DNA of 15,312 bases from Methylococcaceae bacterium. Lineage in GTDB: Bacteria > Pseudomonadota > Gammaproteobacteria > Methylococcales > Methylococcaceae. The position numbers and the translations under genes were made by a program. Location: assembly GCA_005792805.1 (NCBI GenBank), contig SXQV01000059.1, forward strand, positions 1-15,312, written 5' to 3'. Of this stretch, positions 1-9,316 are shown piece by piece; position 1 is the first letter of the stretch, and the number at the start of each line of letters is the position of its first letter. The notes beneath the pieces were generated by a model. It made no database searches. It saw only the letters and a list, made by a program, of their open reading frames with translations, and was not told the DNA's origin.

Positions 1-642
1 GGCGGGCTGGATCATGTGCTGGCGTCAGGGCGCAACGTCAATGTACTGGTACTGGACACCGAGGTTTACTCCAACACTGGAGGGCAATCGTCCAAGGCCA
101 CACCGCTGGGCGCGGTCGCGAAATTTGCCGCAGCGGGCAAGACAGTCGCCAAAAAGGATCTGGCACTCCAGGCGATTGCCTATGGCAATGTTTACGTCGC
201 CCGTATCGCCATGGGTGCCAACCCCCAGCAAACCCTGCTCGCCTTCCGCGAGGCGGAGGCTTACCCCGGCCCCTCGCTGATCCTGGCTTACAGCCATTGC
301 ATTGCCCACGGCATCAACATGCAGAAAGGGCTCCAGCAACAGGATCATGCCGTGGCTTCGGGGTACTGGCCATTGGTCCGCTACAACCCGGCTTTGCGGC
401 AGTCGGACGCTAATCCGTTCGTGCTGGATTCGACACGTCCCAGACTCAAATTCCGGCGCTACGCCGAAAATGAGTTGCGGTACAAATTACTGGGCCGCAC
501 CCATCCCACCGAATATGAGCGCCTGATGCTGATGGCGCAGGAAGTGGTTCAGCAGAAATGGGAAATCTATGAAGAGATGGCCCGCCGCGACCCGCACCGA
601 TTCCATCCCGATGCCAGCGTCAAGCTCGATCCAGCCCGATAA
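1..642 (+). CDS. nifJ: Pyruvate:ferredoxin (flavodoxin) oxidoreductase, C-terminal part
   Basis: This is the 3' end of a one-chain pyruvate:ferredoxin oxidoreductase, which cleaves pyruvate with CoA to acetyl-CoA and CO2 and passes electrons to ferredoxin or flavodoxin in the cytoplasm. The frame is open from base 1, so the start lies outside the window; 213 residues are visible. It opens inside the thiamine-diphosphate domain with GGLDHVLASG and VLDTEVYSNTGGQ, the latter holding the Mg/ThDP-binding NTGGQ segment. The cysteine in YSHCIAHGINM (codon 298-300) matches the fourth ligand of the cluster next to thiamine diphosphate in the Desulfovibrio africanus enzyme. The chain ends soon after the conserved C-terminal region, without the long oxygen-protective tail of that enzyme. 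The next gene begins 18 bases downstream and is a frequent partner of nifJ. Family assignment is firm; the electron acceptor and direction of the reaction cannot be read here. Confidence 0.95.
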   Translation, partial: GGLDHVLASGRNVNVLVLDTEVYSNTGGQSSKATPLGAVAKFAAAGKTVAKKDLALQAIAYGNVYVARIAMGANPQQTLLAFREAEAYPGPSLILAYSHCIAHGINMQKGLQQQDHAVASGYWPLVRYNPALRQSDANPFVLDSTRPRLKFRRYAENELRYKLLGRTHPTEYERLMLMAQEVVQQKWEIYEEMARRDPHRFHPDASVKLDPAR

Positions 643-660
643 TCACACACAGAACGCGCC

Positions 661-1656
661 ATGGATTTACAAACCCGCTACATGGGGCTGGAGTTGAAAC
701 ATCCGCTCATCGCCTCAGCCTCCCCGCTATCGGAATCATTGGACGGTATCCGCCGGCTGGAAGATGGCGGTGCCGCCGCCGTGGTGCTGTTCTCACTCTT
801 TGAGGAGCAGATTCATCAGGAACAGTCCATGCTGGTCGATGCGCTGGACCAGGGAGCTGACAGCTTTGCGGAATCGCTGAGTTTTTTCCCCTCACTCGAT
901 CTCGGCGATTTTGCCACCACACCCCACGACTACCTGAACCTGGTCCGGCGCGCGGCTGAAAGCACCGAAATCCCCATCATTGCCAGCCTCAACTGCATCA
1001 CCAGCGAAGGCTGGAGCGATTATGCCCAACAAATTGAACAGGCTGGTGCGCAGGGAATCGAGCTGAATATTTTCGCCATCGAAACTGACTTTTCGATGAC
1101 TGGGCAGCAAGCAGAACAGCGCTACGTAGAGAGTCTGAAACTGGTCAAGCAGGCCGTAAGCATACCGATCGCCATGAAGCTGAGCCCTTTTTTCAGCGCT
1201 TTCGGCCACATGGCTCAACAGCTCGACGAGGCAGGTGCCGATGCCTTGGTGCTGTTCAATCGTTTCTACCGGCCCGATCTCAATATCGATACGCTACAAG
1301 TCTTGCCCACGCTGACCCTTAGCCATACCAGCGAAATGCGGCTGCCCCTGCAATGGATTGCCCTCCTTCACGGTAAAATCAGGGCTTCACTGGGTGCCAC
1401 ACGCGGCGTGGAAACCTCCGCCGAAGTCATCAAATATCTTTTGGCGGGGGCCGATGCGGTAATGACCACCTCCGCCCTGCTGCGGCAAGGGCCGGCTTAT
1501 CTGGCGGAACTGCTGACTGGTCTGGAATCCTGGATGGAGGCACATGGGTTCGAATCCATCCGTGCGCTGCGTGGTCTGCTGAGCCATGCCCAGGTTCCTG
1601 ATCCCCGGCTACTGGAGCGCGCCAACTACATCAAGACGCTGGAAAGCTACCGGTAA
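661..1656 (+). CDS. Dihydroorotate dehydrogenase-like flavoprotein (nifJ-linked)
   Basis: A 331-residue TIM-barrel flavoprotein related to class 1 dihydroorotate dehydrogenases. The N-terminus (MGLELKHPLIASASPLSES, from residue 8) has the usual opening strand of the family. ASLNC at 108-112, IELNIF at 133-138, the lysine in AMKLSP at 171-176, FNRFY at 199-203, GATRGV at 245-250 and GADAVM at 263-268 follow the FMN-binding barrel strands. Divergence from PyrD and placement 18 bases after nifJ suggest it is not the pyrimidine-pathway enzyme but the uncharacterised DHODH-like protein often encoded beside pyruvate:ferredoxin oxidoreductase, perhaps exchanging electrons with ferredoxin (inference). 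The ATG at 661 is preferred because the family N-terminus follows directly, although no strong Shine-Dalgarno precedes it. Translation is probably helped by the closely preceding nifJ stop. rpoS starts 37 bases downstream. Confidence 0.85.
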   Translation: MDLQTRYMGLELKHPLIASASPLSESLDGIRRLEDGGAAAVVLFSLFEEQIHQEQSMLVDALDQGADSFAESLSFFPSLDLGDFATTPHDYLNLVRRAAESTEIPIIASLNCITSEGWSDYAQQIEQAGAQGIELNIFAIETDFSMTGQQAEQRYVESLKLVKQAVSIPIAMKLSPFFSAFGHMAQQLDEAGADALVLFNRFYRPDLNIDTLQVLPTLTLSHTSEMRLPLQWIALLHGKIRASLGATRGVETSAEVIKYLLAGADAVMTTSALLRQGPAYLAELLTGLESWMEAHGFESIRALRGLLSHAQVPDPRLLERANYIKTLESYR

Positions 1657-1693
1657 AACCCAAACTCAACTTTCCCAAACCCAACCATCAGGC
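1654..1693 (+). other. G-free, C/A-rich leader before rpoS
   Basis: Bases 1654-1690 contain no G at all on the plus strand, and CCCAAAC occurs twice (1659-1665 and 1674-1680). This covers almost the whole gap between the DHODH-like gene and rpoS. It lacks a clear Shine-Dalgarno and would be unstructured in RNA. Such A/C-rich leaders can aid translation or bind RNA chaperones such as Hfq; which, if any, applies here is inference. Confidence 0.4.
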
Positions 1694-3120
<1,427 letters not shown>

Positions 3121-3129
3121 TCGCGGGAT

Positions 3130-3144
3130 AACTCCACCGGAGTT
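3130..3144 (+). terminator. Small hairpin after the P-II gene
   Basis: AACTCC and GGAGTT form a perfect six-base stem around the loop ACC, nine bases after the P-II stop. Only a short TTTG follows, so termination would be weak or factor-assisted. The hairpin could instead attenuate read-through into the dehydrogenase gene. Confidence 0.3.
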
Positions 3145-3215
3145 TGCTCAACGGATATCCACTGCCTGCAGGATACCCCCCTCCTCCATTCAATTGTTCA
3201 TCCAAGTTCTGATTT

Positions 3216-6200
3216 ATGCACGCTGACAGCTCATCTGCGTTGGCGAGCTCCAACGCAGGCGCCGATCGCCTTCGGGAAATCCCTTACAACTACACTTCCT
3301 TCTCCGACCGTGAGATTGTCATCCGCCTGCTGGGTGAAGCGAGCTGGGAAACCCTTCATAGTTTGCGCGCGGAACGGATCACGGGGCGCTCGGCACGCAT
3401 GCTCTATGAGGTGCTGGGCGATATCTGGGTGGTTCAACGAAATCCCTATCTCGAAGATGATCTGATCAGCAATCCGGGCCGACGAAAGGCTCTGCTTGAA
3501 GCCCTGCGGCATCGCTTGCGGCAAATGGAAGATCGGCGCATTGCCCTTGCACAGGAAAAAACCAGCCGTGCCAACAAGGTCTCAGCACTGCTGCTGGCGG
3601 CCCACGAAGCCGTAGACGCATTTCAGGCACGCCTGGAACATACCCATGAACTGCGCCGTCAGGCCATGACCCTACTGTCACGGCATACCCGCAAGGACAA
3701 CATCTGTTTCGATGGTTATGCGCGCGTCACCCACGTGACGGATGCTACCGACTGGCGCGTGGAATACCCGTTTGTCGTGCTGCATCCTGATAACGAAGGT
3801 GAAATCGGCCATCTGGTGCGTGACTGCATCGAATTGGGACTGACCATCATTCCCCGGGGCGGCGGCACGGGCTATACCGGCGGTGCCATTCCGCTAACCC
3901 CGCTGTCGGCGGTCATCAATACCGAAAAGCTGCTGGACATGGCTCCCATCGAACGGCAAACACACCTGCCCGGCGTGGATTTCCCTTATGCCACACTGAC
4001 GACCGGGGCCGGCGTTGTGACTCGCCGTGCCATGGAGGCCGCCGAAGCGGCAGGACTGGTGTTTGCCTGCGACCCTACCTCGGCAGATGCCTCCTGTATC
4101 GGCGGCAACGTCGCCATGAATGCCGGCGGCAAGAAGGCGGTTCTCTGGGGCACGGCTCTGGACAATCTAGCGTCCTGGCGTATGGTGACCCCAGATGGCA
4201 ACTGGCTGGAAGTGGAACGCCTCGATCATAACCTTGGCAAGATTCACCTGCAGCCCGAAGTCAGCTTCCGCCTCCAACGGTTTGGGCCCGACGGGCGGGA
4301 GCGGCTGGGTGAAGAGATACTGCGCCTGCCGGGCGAGCGTTTCCGCAAGGAAGGGCTGGGGAAGGATGTCACGGACAAGTTTCTCGGCGGCCTCCCGGGC
4401 ATCCAGAAGGAAGGCTGTGATGGGCTGATCACATCGGCTCGCTGGATACTCCATGAAATGCCACGCCACGGTAGAACCGTCTGTCTGGAATTTTTCGGCC
4501 AGGTACGGGAAGCCGTACCGGCGATTGTTGAGATACGGGATTATCTGGATAGCCTGCCAAAGGCAGGACAAACCCGGGTCATGCTGGCGGGCCTGGAGCA
4601 CCTGGATGAACGTTACGTGAAGGCGGTGGGTTATGCCACCAAGGCCAAACGGCATGGTCGACCAAAAATGGTGTTGATCGGTGACATCGTCGGCGACGAT
4701 GGAAATGCCGTGGCACTGGCCACCAGCGAAGTCATCCGGATCTGCAATGCCCGTGGCGGTGAAGGATTCATCGCGGTCAGTGCCGAGACCCGCAAGACCT
4801 TCTGGCTGGACCGTGCGCGAACGGCAGCCATTGCCCGTCATACCAATGCGTTCAAGATCAATGAAGATGTCGTCATTCCGCTGCCCCGCATGGGAGAGTA
4901 CTGCGACGGTATCGAACGAATCAACATCGAGCTCTCGTTACGCAACAAACTGCGGCTCTGTGACGCACTAAACACGGCGGTTGGGGGCGAGCTACCGCTC
5001 CGGGCCTACGAGGAAGGGCTGGATGCCGAAACACTCATCGGTGAGCGGCGCCAACAGGCACTGGAGGTGATCGATGCTGTGCGTACTCGGTGGGAGTGGC
5101 TGTACCAGCATCTGGATCAACCACTGACTGAAGCCGAACCGGCATTTTTTGACTTAGGTATCGCTGCGGGCGACCTGACCAACCGCACCGAAAATCCAAC
5201 CCTGTTCCACCGGCTACAGGATCATTCCGTTCGGGTTTCCTGGAAGCAGGAACTGAAAAAGCCGCTACTGGAAATCTTCGAAGGCGACAATTTCCGCCCT
5301 GTCATCGAGCGTATCGAATCTCTCCATAAGGACGTGCTGCGTGGCCGGGTTTTCGTGGCCCTACACATGCATGCGGGTGATGGCAACGTCCACACCAATC
5401 TGCCAGTCAATTCGGATCATTATGAGATGCTCCAGGAGGCGAATGCCGCCGTAGAACGCATCATGGCGCTGGCACGCTCACTGGATGGTGTCATCTCGGG
5501 CGAGCATGGCATCGGCATTACCAAATATGAATTTCTGACCCGGGAAGAACTGGCCCCGTTCCATGCCTATAAGGCTCAGGTCGACCCGGAGGGCCGCTTC
5601 AATCAAGGCAAACTGATGCCAGGTTCAGACCTGACGCGGGCCTACACGCCCTCTTTTAGCCTGATGGGTTTCGAATCGCTCATCATGCAGCAGAGCGACA
5701 TTGGCGCGATTGCGGATTCGGTCAAGGACTGTCTCCGCTGCGGGAAATGCAAGCCGGTGTGTTCGACCCATGTTCCGAAAGCCAACCTGCCTTACTCCCC
5801 TCGCAACAAGATTCTGGCCACGTCCCTGCTGATTGAAGCCTTCCTCTACGAGGAGCAAACCCGTCGCGGCGTTTCCATTACCCATTGGAAAGAGTTCGAG
5901 GACGTGGCCGATCACTGCACTGTTTGCCACAAGTGCTATAACCCCTGCCCGGTCGACATCGATTTTGGTGATGTCTCCATGAACATGCGCAATCTGCTAC
6001 GCAAAATGGGGAAGCAGAGCTTCAACCCGGCAAAAAGCGCGGCCATGCTCTTTTTGAATGCTACCCGCCCCAATAGCATCAAGGGGCTGCGGACCGCCAT
6101 GATCGATCTTGGCTACAAGGGGCAAAGGCTCGGCAACCGGCTACTGGCCCCCCTGGGCCGTGCGCAGACGGCTCACCCTCCGGCTACGCTCGGCAAGCCT

Positions 6201-7145
6201 CCCGTTCGGGAACAGGTGATTCACTTCATCAACAAGAAGATGCCGGGCAATCTGCCCAACAAGACCGCCCGTGCGCTGCTGGACATCGAGGATAACCAGG
6301 TCATTCCCATCATCCGTGACCTTGAGAAAACCCGCATCGACTCCGAGGCCGTGTTCTATTTCCCTGGCTGTGGCTCGGAGCGGCTATTCTCTCAGGTGGG
6401 TCTGGCTACCCAGGCCATGCTTTATGCAGTCGGGGTACAGACTGTTCTGCCTCCGGGTTACCTCTGCTGCGGATACCCGCAGCGGGCGGCCGGCCAATTC
6501 GACAAGGCGGACAAGATTACGACGGACAACCGCGTGCTGTTTCACCGGATCGCGAACACCCTGAATTATCTGGATATCAAAACCGTGATCGTCAGTTGCG
6601 GCACCTGTCTGGATCAACTGGCCGATTATGAGTTCGACAAGATATTCCCCGGCTGCCGATTGATCGACATCCACGAATACCTGCTGGAGAAGGAAGTAAG
6701 GCTAGACGGCGTGAGCGGCTCACGCTATCTCTACCACGATCCCTGCCACAGCCCAATGAAGCAACGTGATCCGCTTAAAACGGTCAACAGTCTCATCGCT
6801 CCGGCCGATGGCTCGTCCGTGATGAAGAGCGATCGTTGCTGCGGTGAATCAGGAACGCTGGCCATTGGCCGGCCGGACATATCCACCCAGGTTCGTTTCC
6901 GCAAGGAAGAGGAGCTACAGGGAAATGTCACAGGGCTCCGCAGCGACGGGTTTGATGGGCCCATCAAGGTTCTAACCTCCTGCCCCTCCTGCCTGCAAGG
7001 ATTACAGCGCTACAAGGATGACGTGGATCAACTCGACGCCGATTACATCGTGGTCGAAATCGCCAAGCATCTTTTGGGTGAGAACTGGCTACCGGACTAC
7101 GTACAGCGGGCGCGCAACGGTGGAATAGAGCGAGTACTGGTTTGA
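3216..7145 (+). CDS. Fused FAD/Fe-S dehydrogenase, D-2-hydroxyacid type, with DUF3683 and CCG domains
   Basis: A 1309-residue fusion. Residues 20-170 form a helical N-terminal part matching what is called DUF3683. An FAD-binding PCMH domain follows, with [10 protein letters not shown] at 214-223 and [13 protein letters not shown] at 286-298, then an FAD-linked oxidase C-terminal domain with H719-x6-H726 (HAGDGNVH) and GEHG at 762-765, the metal and substrate site of D-2-hydroxyacid dehydrogenases. Two 4Fe-4S motifs are complete: C839, C842, C845, C849 and C901, C904, C907, C911. Two CCG domains follow: PGCG 1050-1053, CCG 1084-1086 and C1128/C1131, then DPCH 1175-1178, CCG 1208-1210 and C1256/C1259, as in GlcF and heterodisulfide-reductase subunits. 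It thus unites GlcD-like and GlcF-like parts and probably oxidises a D-2-hydroxyacid, passing electrons towards quinone. No membrane segment is evident. The substrate is unknown. The ATG at 3216 lacks a clear Shine-Dalgarno; the family region starts soon after. Confidence 0.9.
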   Translation: MHADSSSALASSNAGADRLREIPYNYTSFSDREIVIRLLGEASWETLHSLRAERITGRSARMLYEVLGDIWVVQRNPYLEDDLISNPGRRKALLEALRHRLRQMEDRRIALAQEKTSRANKVSALLLAAHEAVDAFQARLEHTHELRRQAMTLLSRHTRKDNICFDGYARVTHVTDATDWRVEYPFVVLHPDNEGEIGHLVRDCIELGLTIIPRGGGTGYTGGAIPLTPLSAVINTEKLLDMAPIERQTHLPGVDFPYATLTTGAGVVTRRAMEAAEAAGLVFACDPTSADASCIGGNVAMNAGGKKAVLWGTALDNLASWRMVTPDGNWLEVERLDHNLGKIHLQPEVSFRLQRFGPDGRERLGEEILRLPGERFRKEGLGKDVTDKFLGGLPGIQKEGCDGLITSARWILHEMPRHGRTVCLEFFGQVREAVPAIVEIRDYLDSLPKAGQTRVMLAGLEHLDERYVKAVGYATKAKRHGRPKMVLIGDIVGDDGNAVALATSEVIRICNARGGEGFIAVSAETRKTFWLDRARTAAIARHTNAFKINEDVVIPLPRMGEYCDGIERINIELSLRNKLRLCDALNTAVGGELPLRAYEEGLDAETLIGERRQQALEVIDAVRTRWEWLYQHLDQPLTEAEPAFFDLGIAAGDLTNRTENPTLFHRLQDHSVRVSWKQELKKPLLEIFEGDNFRPVIERIESLHKDVLRGRVFVALHMHAGDGNVHTNLPVNSDHYEMLQEANAAVERIMALARSLDGVISGEHGIGITKYEFLTREELAPFHAYKAQVDPEGRFNQGKLMPGSDLTRAYTPSFSLMGFESLIMQQSDIGAIADSVKDCLRCGKCKPVCSTHVPKANLPYSPRNKILATSLLIEAFLYEEQTRRGVSITHWKEFEDVADHCTVCHKCYNPCPVDIDFGDVSMNMRNLLRKMGKQSFNPAKSAAMLFLNATRPNSIKGLRTAMIDLGYKGQRLGNRLLAPLGRAQTAHPPATLGKPPVREQVIHFINKKMPGNLPNKTARALLDIEDNQVIPIIRDLEKTRIDSEAVFYFPGCGSERLFSQVGLATQAMLYAVGVQTVLPPGYLCCGYPQRAAGQFDKADKITTDNRVLFHRIANTLNYLDIKTVIVSCGTCLDQLADYEFDKIFPGCRLIDIHEYLLEKEVRLDGVSGSRYLYHDPCHSPMKQRDPLKTVNSLIAPADGSSVMKSDRCCGESGTLAIGRPDISTQVRFRKEEELQGNVTGLRSDGFDGPIKVLTSCPSCLQGLQRYKDDVDQLDADYIVVEIAKHLLGENWLPDYVQRARNGGIERVLV

Positions 7146-7157
7146 CCCGTCCGGACT

Positions 7158-7188
7158 GAAAATAAGCCCGTCAGGCCGAAGCCCAGAC
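7158..7188 (-). terminator. Possible terminator of the MarR-family gene
   Basis: On the minus strand, just after the regulator stop, GGC and GCC enclose a TTCG tetraloop (7174-7183). A TG/T internal loop and an outer GTC/GAC stem extend it to 7170-7188. GGGC and then a T-rich run, TTATTTTC (7165-7158), follow. It lies in the gap between the two convergent genes. The stem is imperfect and the T-run is displaced by four bases, so confidence is low. Confidence 0.35.
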
Positions 7189-7189
7189 C

Positions 7190-7756
7190 TCAATCGGAGG
7201 GAATGTGTTCGCGACAGATTTTGCTGGCGTCTGATTCGGTGAGGATCTCACGGGTGAGACCACAGCGGCGCTGGGCATCGCCGGTTAGCTGATGGTGTAC
7301 GCATGTCCGGCATGGGCCAAAAGTTTTCAGTCCATTGGCCCGCTGGAGACACAGCAATAGCCGCTGAATGGACTCTTCCAGTTGACGCTGCTCCTTCGCA
7401 GGCAGCGCACTGATCGCCGATTTCAGGACATCCGGCGGGATGGACTGCTCCAGCACCTGGGTTCCGGATGGCGTCAAATGCAGATGAACCACGCGACGAT
7501 CCCGGCTGTCTGTGGTTTTCTCGACCAGCCCATTGTCTTCAAGAACACCCAGGGTTTGGGAGACCGTGCCCTTGGTCAACCCAAGGAACTCGGCTACGGC
7601 GACTGGCGTGTTACTGTACCGATTGCAACGGCTGAGATAGTGCAGGGCCTCCATCTGGACCGGTTGCACACCATTGGCAAGCCCGGCCTTGCGAACGCGG
7701 GTGCGAATCAGGTTCGCAATCCGCTCCACATATTCGTACATCTCGTTGGGATTCAT
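7190..7756 (-). CDS. MarR-family regulator with cysteine-rich C-terminal tail
   Basis: A 188-residue winged-helix regulator. Residues 31-100 hold the MarR fold: QPVQMEALHYLSR, then helix-turn-helix TPVAVAEFLGLTKGTVSQTL (50-69), GVLEDNGLVEKTT, and the wing SRDRRVVHLHLTPSG. The usual MarR family ends near residue 145. Here a tail follows with C149, C152, H154, H155, C165, C181 and H184, spaced like a metal or Fe-S site (CxxC-x12-C-x15-C). Further cysteines are C44 and C136. Such proteins bind palindromic operators as dimers and release DNA on binding a ligand or after cysteine oxidation. The gene converges on the Fe-S dehydrogenase gene, 44 bases apart. A candidate operator lies 26 bases upstream of its start. 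The regulated genes and signal cannot be read from sequence. The ATG at 7756 has only a weak GATGAG ahead of it. Confidence 0.88.
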   Translation of the reverse strand: MNPNEMYEYVERIANLIRTRVRKAGLANGVQPVQMEALHYLSRCNRYSNTPVAVAEFLGLTKGTVSQTLGVLEDNGLVEKTTDSRDRRVVHLHLTPSGTQVLEQSIPPDVLKSAISALPAKEQRQLEESIQRLLLCLQRANGLKTFGPCRTCVHHQLTGDAQRRCGLTREILTESDASKICREHIPSD

Positions 7757-8065
7757 TAACTCATCGCATCGATTGGCTATTCCTTGGCATCAGGCCAAGT
7801 ATCTGAAAATTAAATGGCCCTGCGTAAATCATATCCGACAAGGCCAAGAAGCTCATAGCCCCACTAGCAATTTTCAGGCCTTTGAATCGGTGCCGACAGA
7901 CCTACCCAAAGATCGATATAACCGAGCCTTATCGCACCAATACTGTGCGTATATCAAGCGCTGCACCACCAATGAGCACGAGATCACTAAACCAAACCGC
8001 TGCTGCTGGAGACCCAATCATGCCGCCACAATCCGTCCTGACCGGGTCAACGAGGGAGTATCCGA
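7757..8065. other. Gene-free stretch, more A/T-rich than its surroundings
   Basis: These 309 bases between the regulator start and the lipoprotein stop hold no convincing gene. The part nearest the regulator contains the palindrome at 7783-7799 and presumably its promoter. On the minus strand a 30-codon frame runs from an ATG at 8021 to a TAA at 7929 and encodes a hydrophobic peptide (WFSDLVLIGGAALDIRTVLV). It has no ribosome-binding site and may be chance, or a trace of a lost gene. TGACCGGGTCA at 8039-8049 is a short palindrome near the lipoprotein 3' end. Plus-strand frames through the region have no recognisable protein character. Confidence 0.4.
7783..7799. promoter_or_regulatory. Palindrome, candidate MarR operator
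   Basis: CTTGGC-ATCAG-GCCAAG is a perfect 6-5-6 inverted repeat, centred about 35 bases upstream of the regulator start. On the minus strand it directly follows GATACT, a plausible -10 element, so a bound dimer would block the regulator's own promoter. Size and placement fit MarR operators. A single half-site, GGCCAAG, recurs at 7842-7848. Function is inferred from position only. Confidence 0.45.
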
Positions 8066-8476
8066 TCACTTGACGCGATGCCCATCGGTTTCACCGTTGT
8101 CTATGGCTTTTCCCATGCAGGTCATCTCATGATCCGGCAAGCTGGCTGCCGCTTCACGTGCTTTTTGTTTGGAGCCAAATAACTTCTCAAACTCGGCGAT
8201 GGCTTTTTCCCCGTCTGCCATAGACTTCACATTAAGAAAGTGTGCATAGGCTTCAAAAAACTGGGCCCGACGCGGATCACCCGCAAATCCAGGCAGGCTG
8301 CTCGAAATCTCATCCACCATACAATCCGCCACTTCCGCAGGATCAAGCTTGTAGTCCTTCAAATCCTGGTCGTCCTTAAAACGCTCGATCAGCACCTCAC
8401 GGAGCCCCATCTTTTCTTTTTTTGCACACCCAACCACCGCAAGGGAGGCCAACATCATAATCATCAGTTTTTTCAT
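8066..8476 (-). CDS. Small lipoprotein of unknown function
   Basis: A 136-residue predicted lipoprotein. The N-terminus MKKLMIMMLASLAVVGC is a lipoprotein signal peptide with lipobox VVGC and lipidated Cys17; lysines directly after it (AKKEK) suggest outer-membrane rather than inner-membrane sorting. The mature part is hydrophilic and mostly helical, with C52 (VADCMVDE) and C120 (MTCMG) as the only other cysteines, perhaps a disulfide in the periplasm. I recognise no domain. It lies 107 bases downstream of the DUF502 gene on the same strand and probably has its own promoter in that gap. The ATG at 8476 is fixed by the signal peptide. Being a lipoprotein is well supported; the role is unknown. 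Confidence 0.8.
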   Translation of the reverse strand: MKKLMIMMLASLAVVGCAKKEKMGLREVLIERFKDDQDLKDYKLDPAEVADCMVDEISSSLPGFAGDPRRAQFFEAYAHFLNVKSMADGEKAIAEFEKLFGSKQKAREAAASLPDHEMTCMGKAIDNGETDGHRVK

Positions 8477-8526
8477 GGGAAACCCAGCTTATTGCTTGTT
8501 GTAATGAGGAAATCGAACAGCCGCGT

Positions 8527-8555
8527 ATTATCGGCCGGTACCGAACGTCTGACTA
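8527..8555 (-). promoter_or_regulatory. Possible sigma-70 promoter for the lipoprotein gene
   Basis: On the minus strand TAGTCA (8555-8550, four of six matches to the -35 consensus) and GATAAT (8532-8527, five of six to the -10 consensus) are separated by 17 bases. The -10 lies 50 bases before the lipoprotein ATG. A match this good can arise by chance in a gap of 107 bases. Confidence 0.35.
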
Positions 8556-8583
8556 GACACACTTATCCCAAATCCGTACCAGC

Positions 8584-9198
8584 TCAGGATTTCTGGATCA
8601 TCGCCGATGGCTTCTGCAGCAACTGAAGCACGTCCTGAGACTGAGGAAGGTCGGCCCCCAGACTGATGATGAAAGAAGACACTTCTTCTATGCTCAACGG
8701 CGATCGGACCACCTTCGACTCATCCACCATGACCGTAAAGCCAGACGTAGGATTGGGCGAAGTCGGCACGTAGACTACCAGCAAATTCTCCACTCGATTC
8801 GTAACATAGGCCGGCACCCAAAGATCGGCCCTGGGATATTCAATAAAAACCACCTCGGTGATCTTTTTGTCGTCATCGTGAAATAGTTTCAGCAGCTTCT
8901 GAGACACTCGATAAACAGAGCCCAGCAACGGGATCCGGTTGATGATCTTCTCAAGAAAATACAGCACATAAGCCTTGTCCTGCTTGAGAAGATAGCCGGC
9001 GTAGATCACCACGCCGACTGCACCCCCAAACAACAGGACGGGAATCAGAATGCTCTCGTACCGACCATAGATGCTGAGCACCGTATCCCGCAGGAAGCCC
9101 TCAATATAAAGGACAATCTGCACGATAATGACAATGGGGAGCAACCCCAGCACCCCGATCAGGAAATATTCGAAAAGTCTTTGCAGCTTAGTTTTCAT
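8584..9198 (-). CDS. DUF502 family membrane protein
   Basis: A 204-residue inner-membrane protein of the DUF502 family. Two transmembrane helices are visible, about residues 11-33 (YFLIGVLGLLPIVIIVQIVL) and 50-72 (ILIPVLLFGGAVGVVIYAGY). A soluble domain follows with the family signatures IPLLGSVYR at 89-97, VVFIEYPRADLW at 116-127 and PTSPNPTSGF at 145-154. The function of the family is not established in bacteria. The ATG at 9198 fits the family N-terminus (MKTKLQRLFEYFLIG); a TTG 15 bases upstream at 9213 is also open but has no better ribosome-binding site. The gene diverges from the glutaredoxin gene, sharing a 118-base upstream region, and lies upstream of the lipoprotein gene. Confidence 0.88.
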   Translation of the reverse strand: MKTKLQRLFEYFLIGVLGLLPIVIIVQIVLYIEGFLRDTVLSIYGRYESILIPVLLFGGAVGVVIYAGYLLKQDKAYVLYFLEKIINRIPLLGSVYRVSQKLLKLFHDDDKKITEVVFIEYPRADLWVPAYVTNRVENLLVVYVPTSPNPTSGFTVMVDESKVVRSPLSIEEVSSFIISLGADLPQSQDVLQLLQKPSAMIQKS

Positions 9199-9316
9199 TG
9201 CTGATACACCCAAGGATAGAATTACAACGCAGCTTGTCGACGGGTGGGAATTCTACGTCCGTGCGCAGGTTTCTCAACCCAGTCCCGCCAACAGCCGAAA
9301 TCACGACGAAACTTCA

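Noticed and set aside
1586..1693. N-terminal extension of the sigma factor by 36 codons from an ATG at 1586
   Set aside because: It would overlap the DHODH-like gene by 71 bases, its residues do not look like an RpoS N-terminus, and the ATG at 1694 already gives a family-like length.
4167..4841. Long minus-strand open frame of 224 codons inside the dehydrogenase gene
   Set aside because: It lies wholly within a gene whose protein motifs are continuous on the plus strand; its product has no recognisable features.
8039..8049. TGACCGGGTCA palindrome near the lipoprotein 3' end as a terminator or operator
   Set aside because: The stem is too short with a one-base centre, no T-run follows, and no promoter is seen beside it.
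7674..8132. Plus-strand open frame of 152 codons across the regulator start and the gene-free stretch
   Set aside because: It runs antisense through the 5' end of the regulator and the 3' end of the lipoprotein gene, and its residues show no domain, signal peptide or membrane segment.
9128..9316. Longer glutaredoxin beginning at 9128
   Set aside because: The added 63 residues have no glutaredoxin character and run antisense through the DUF502 gene start; Grx proteins begin about ten residues before CPYC.
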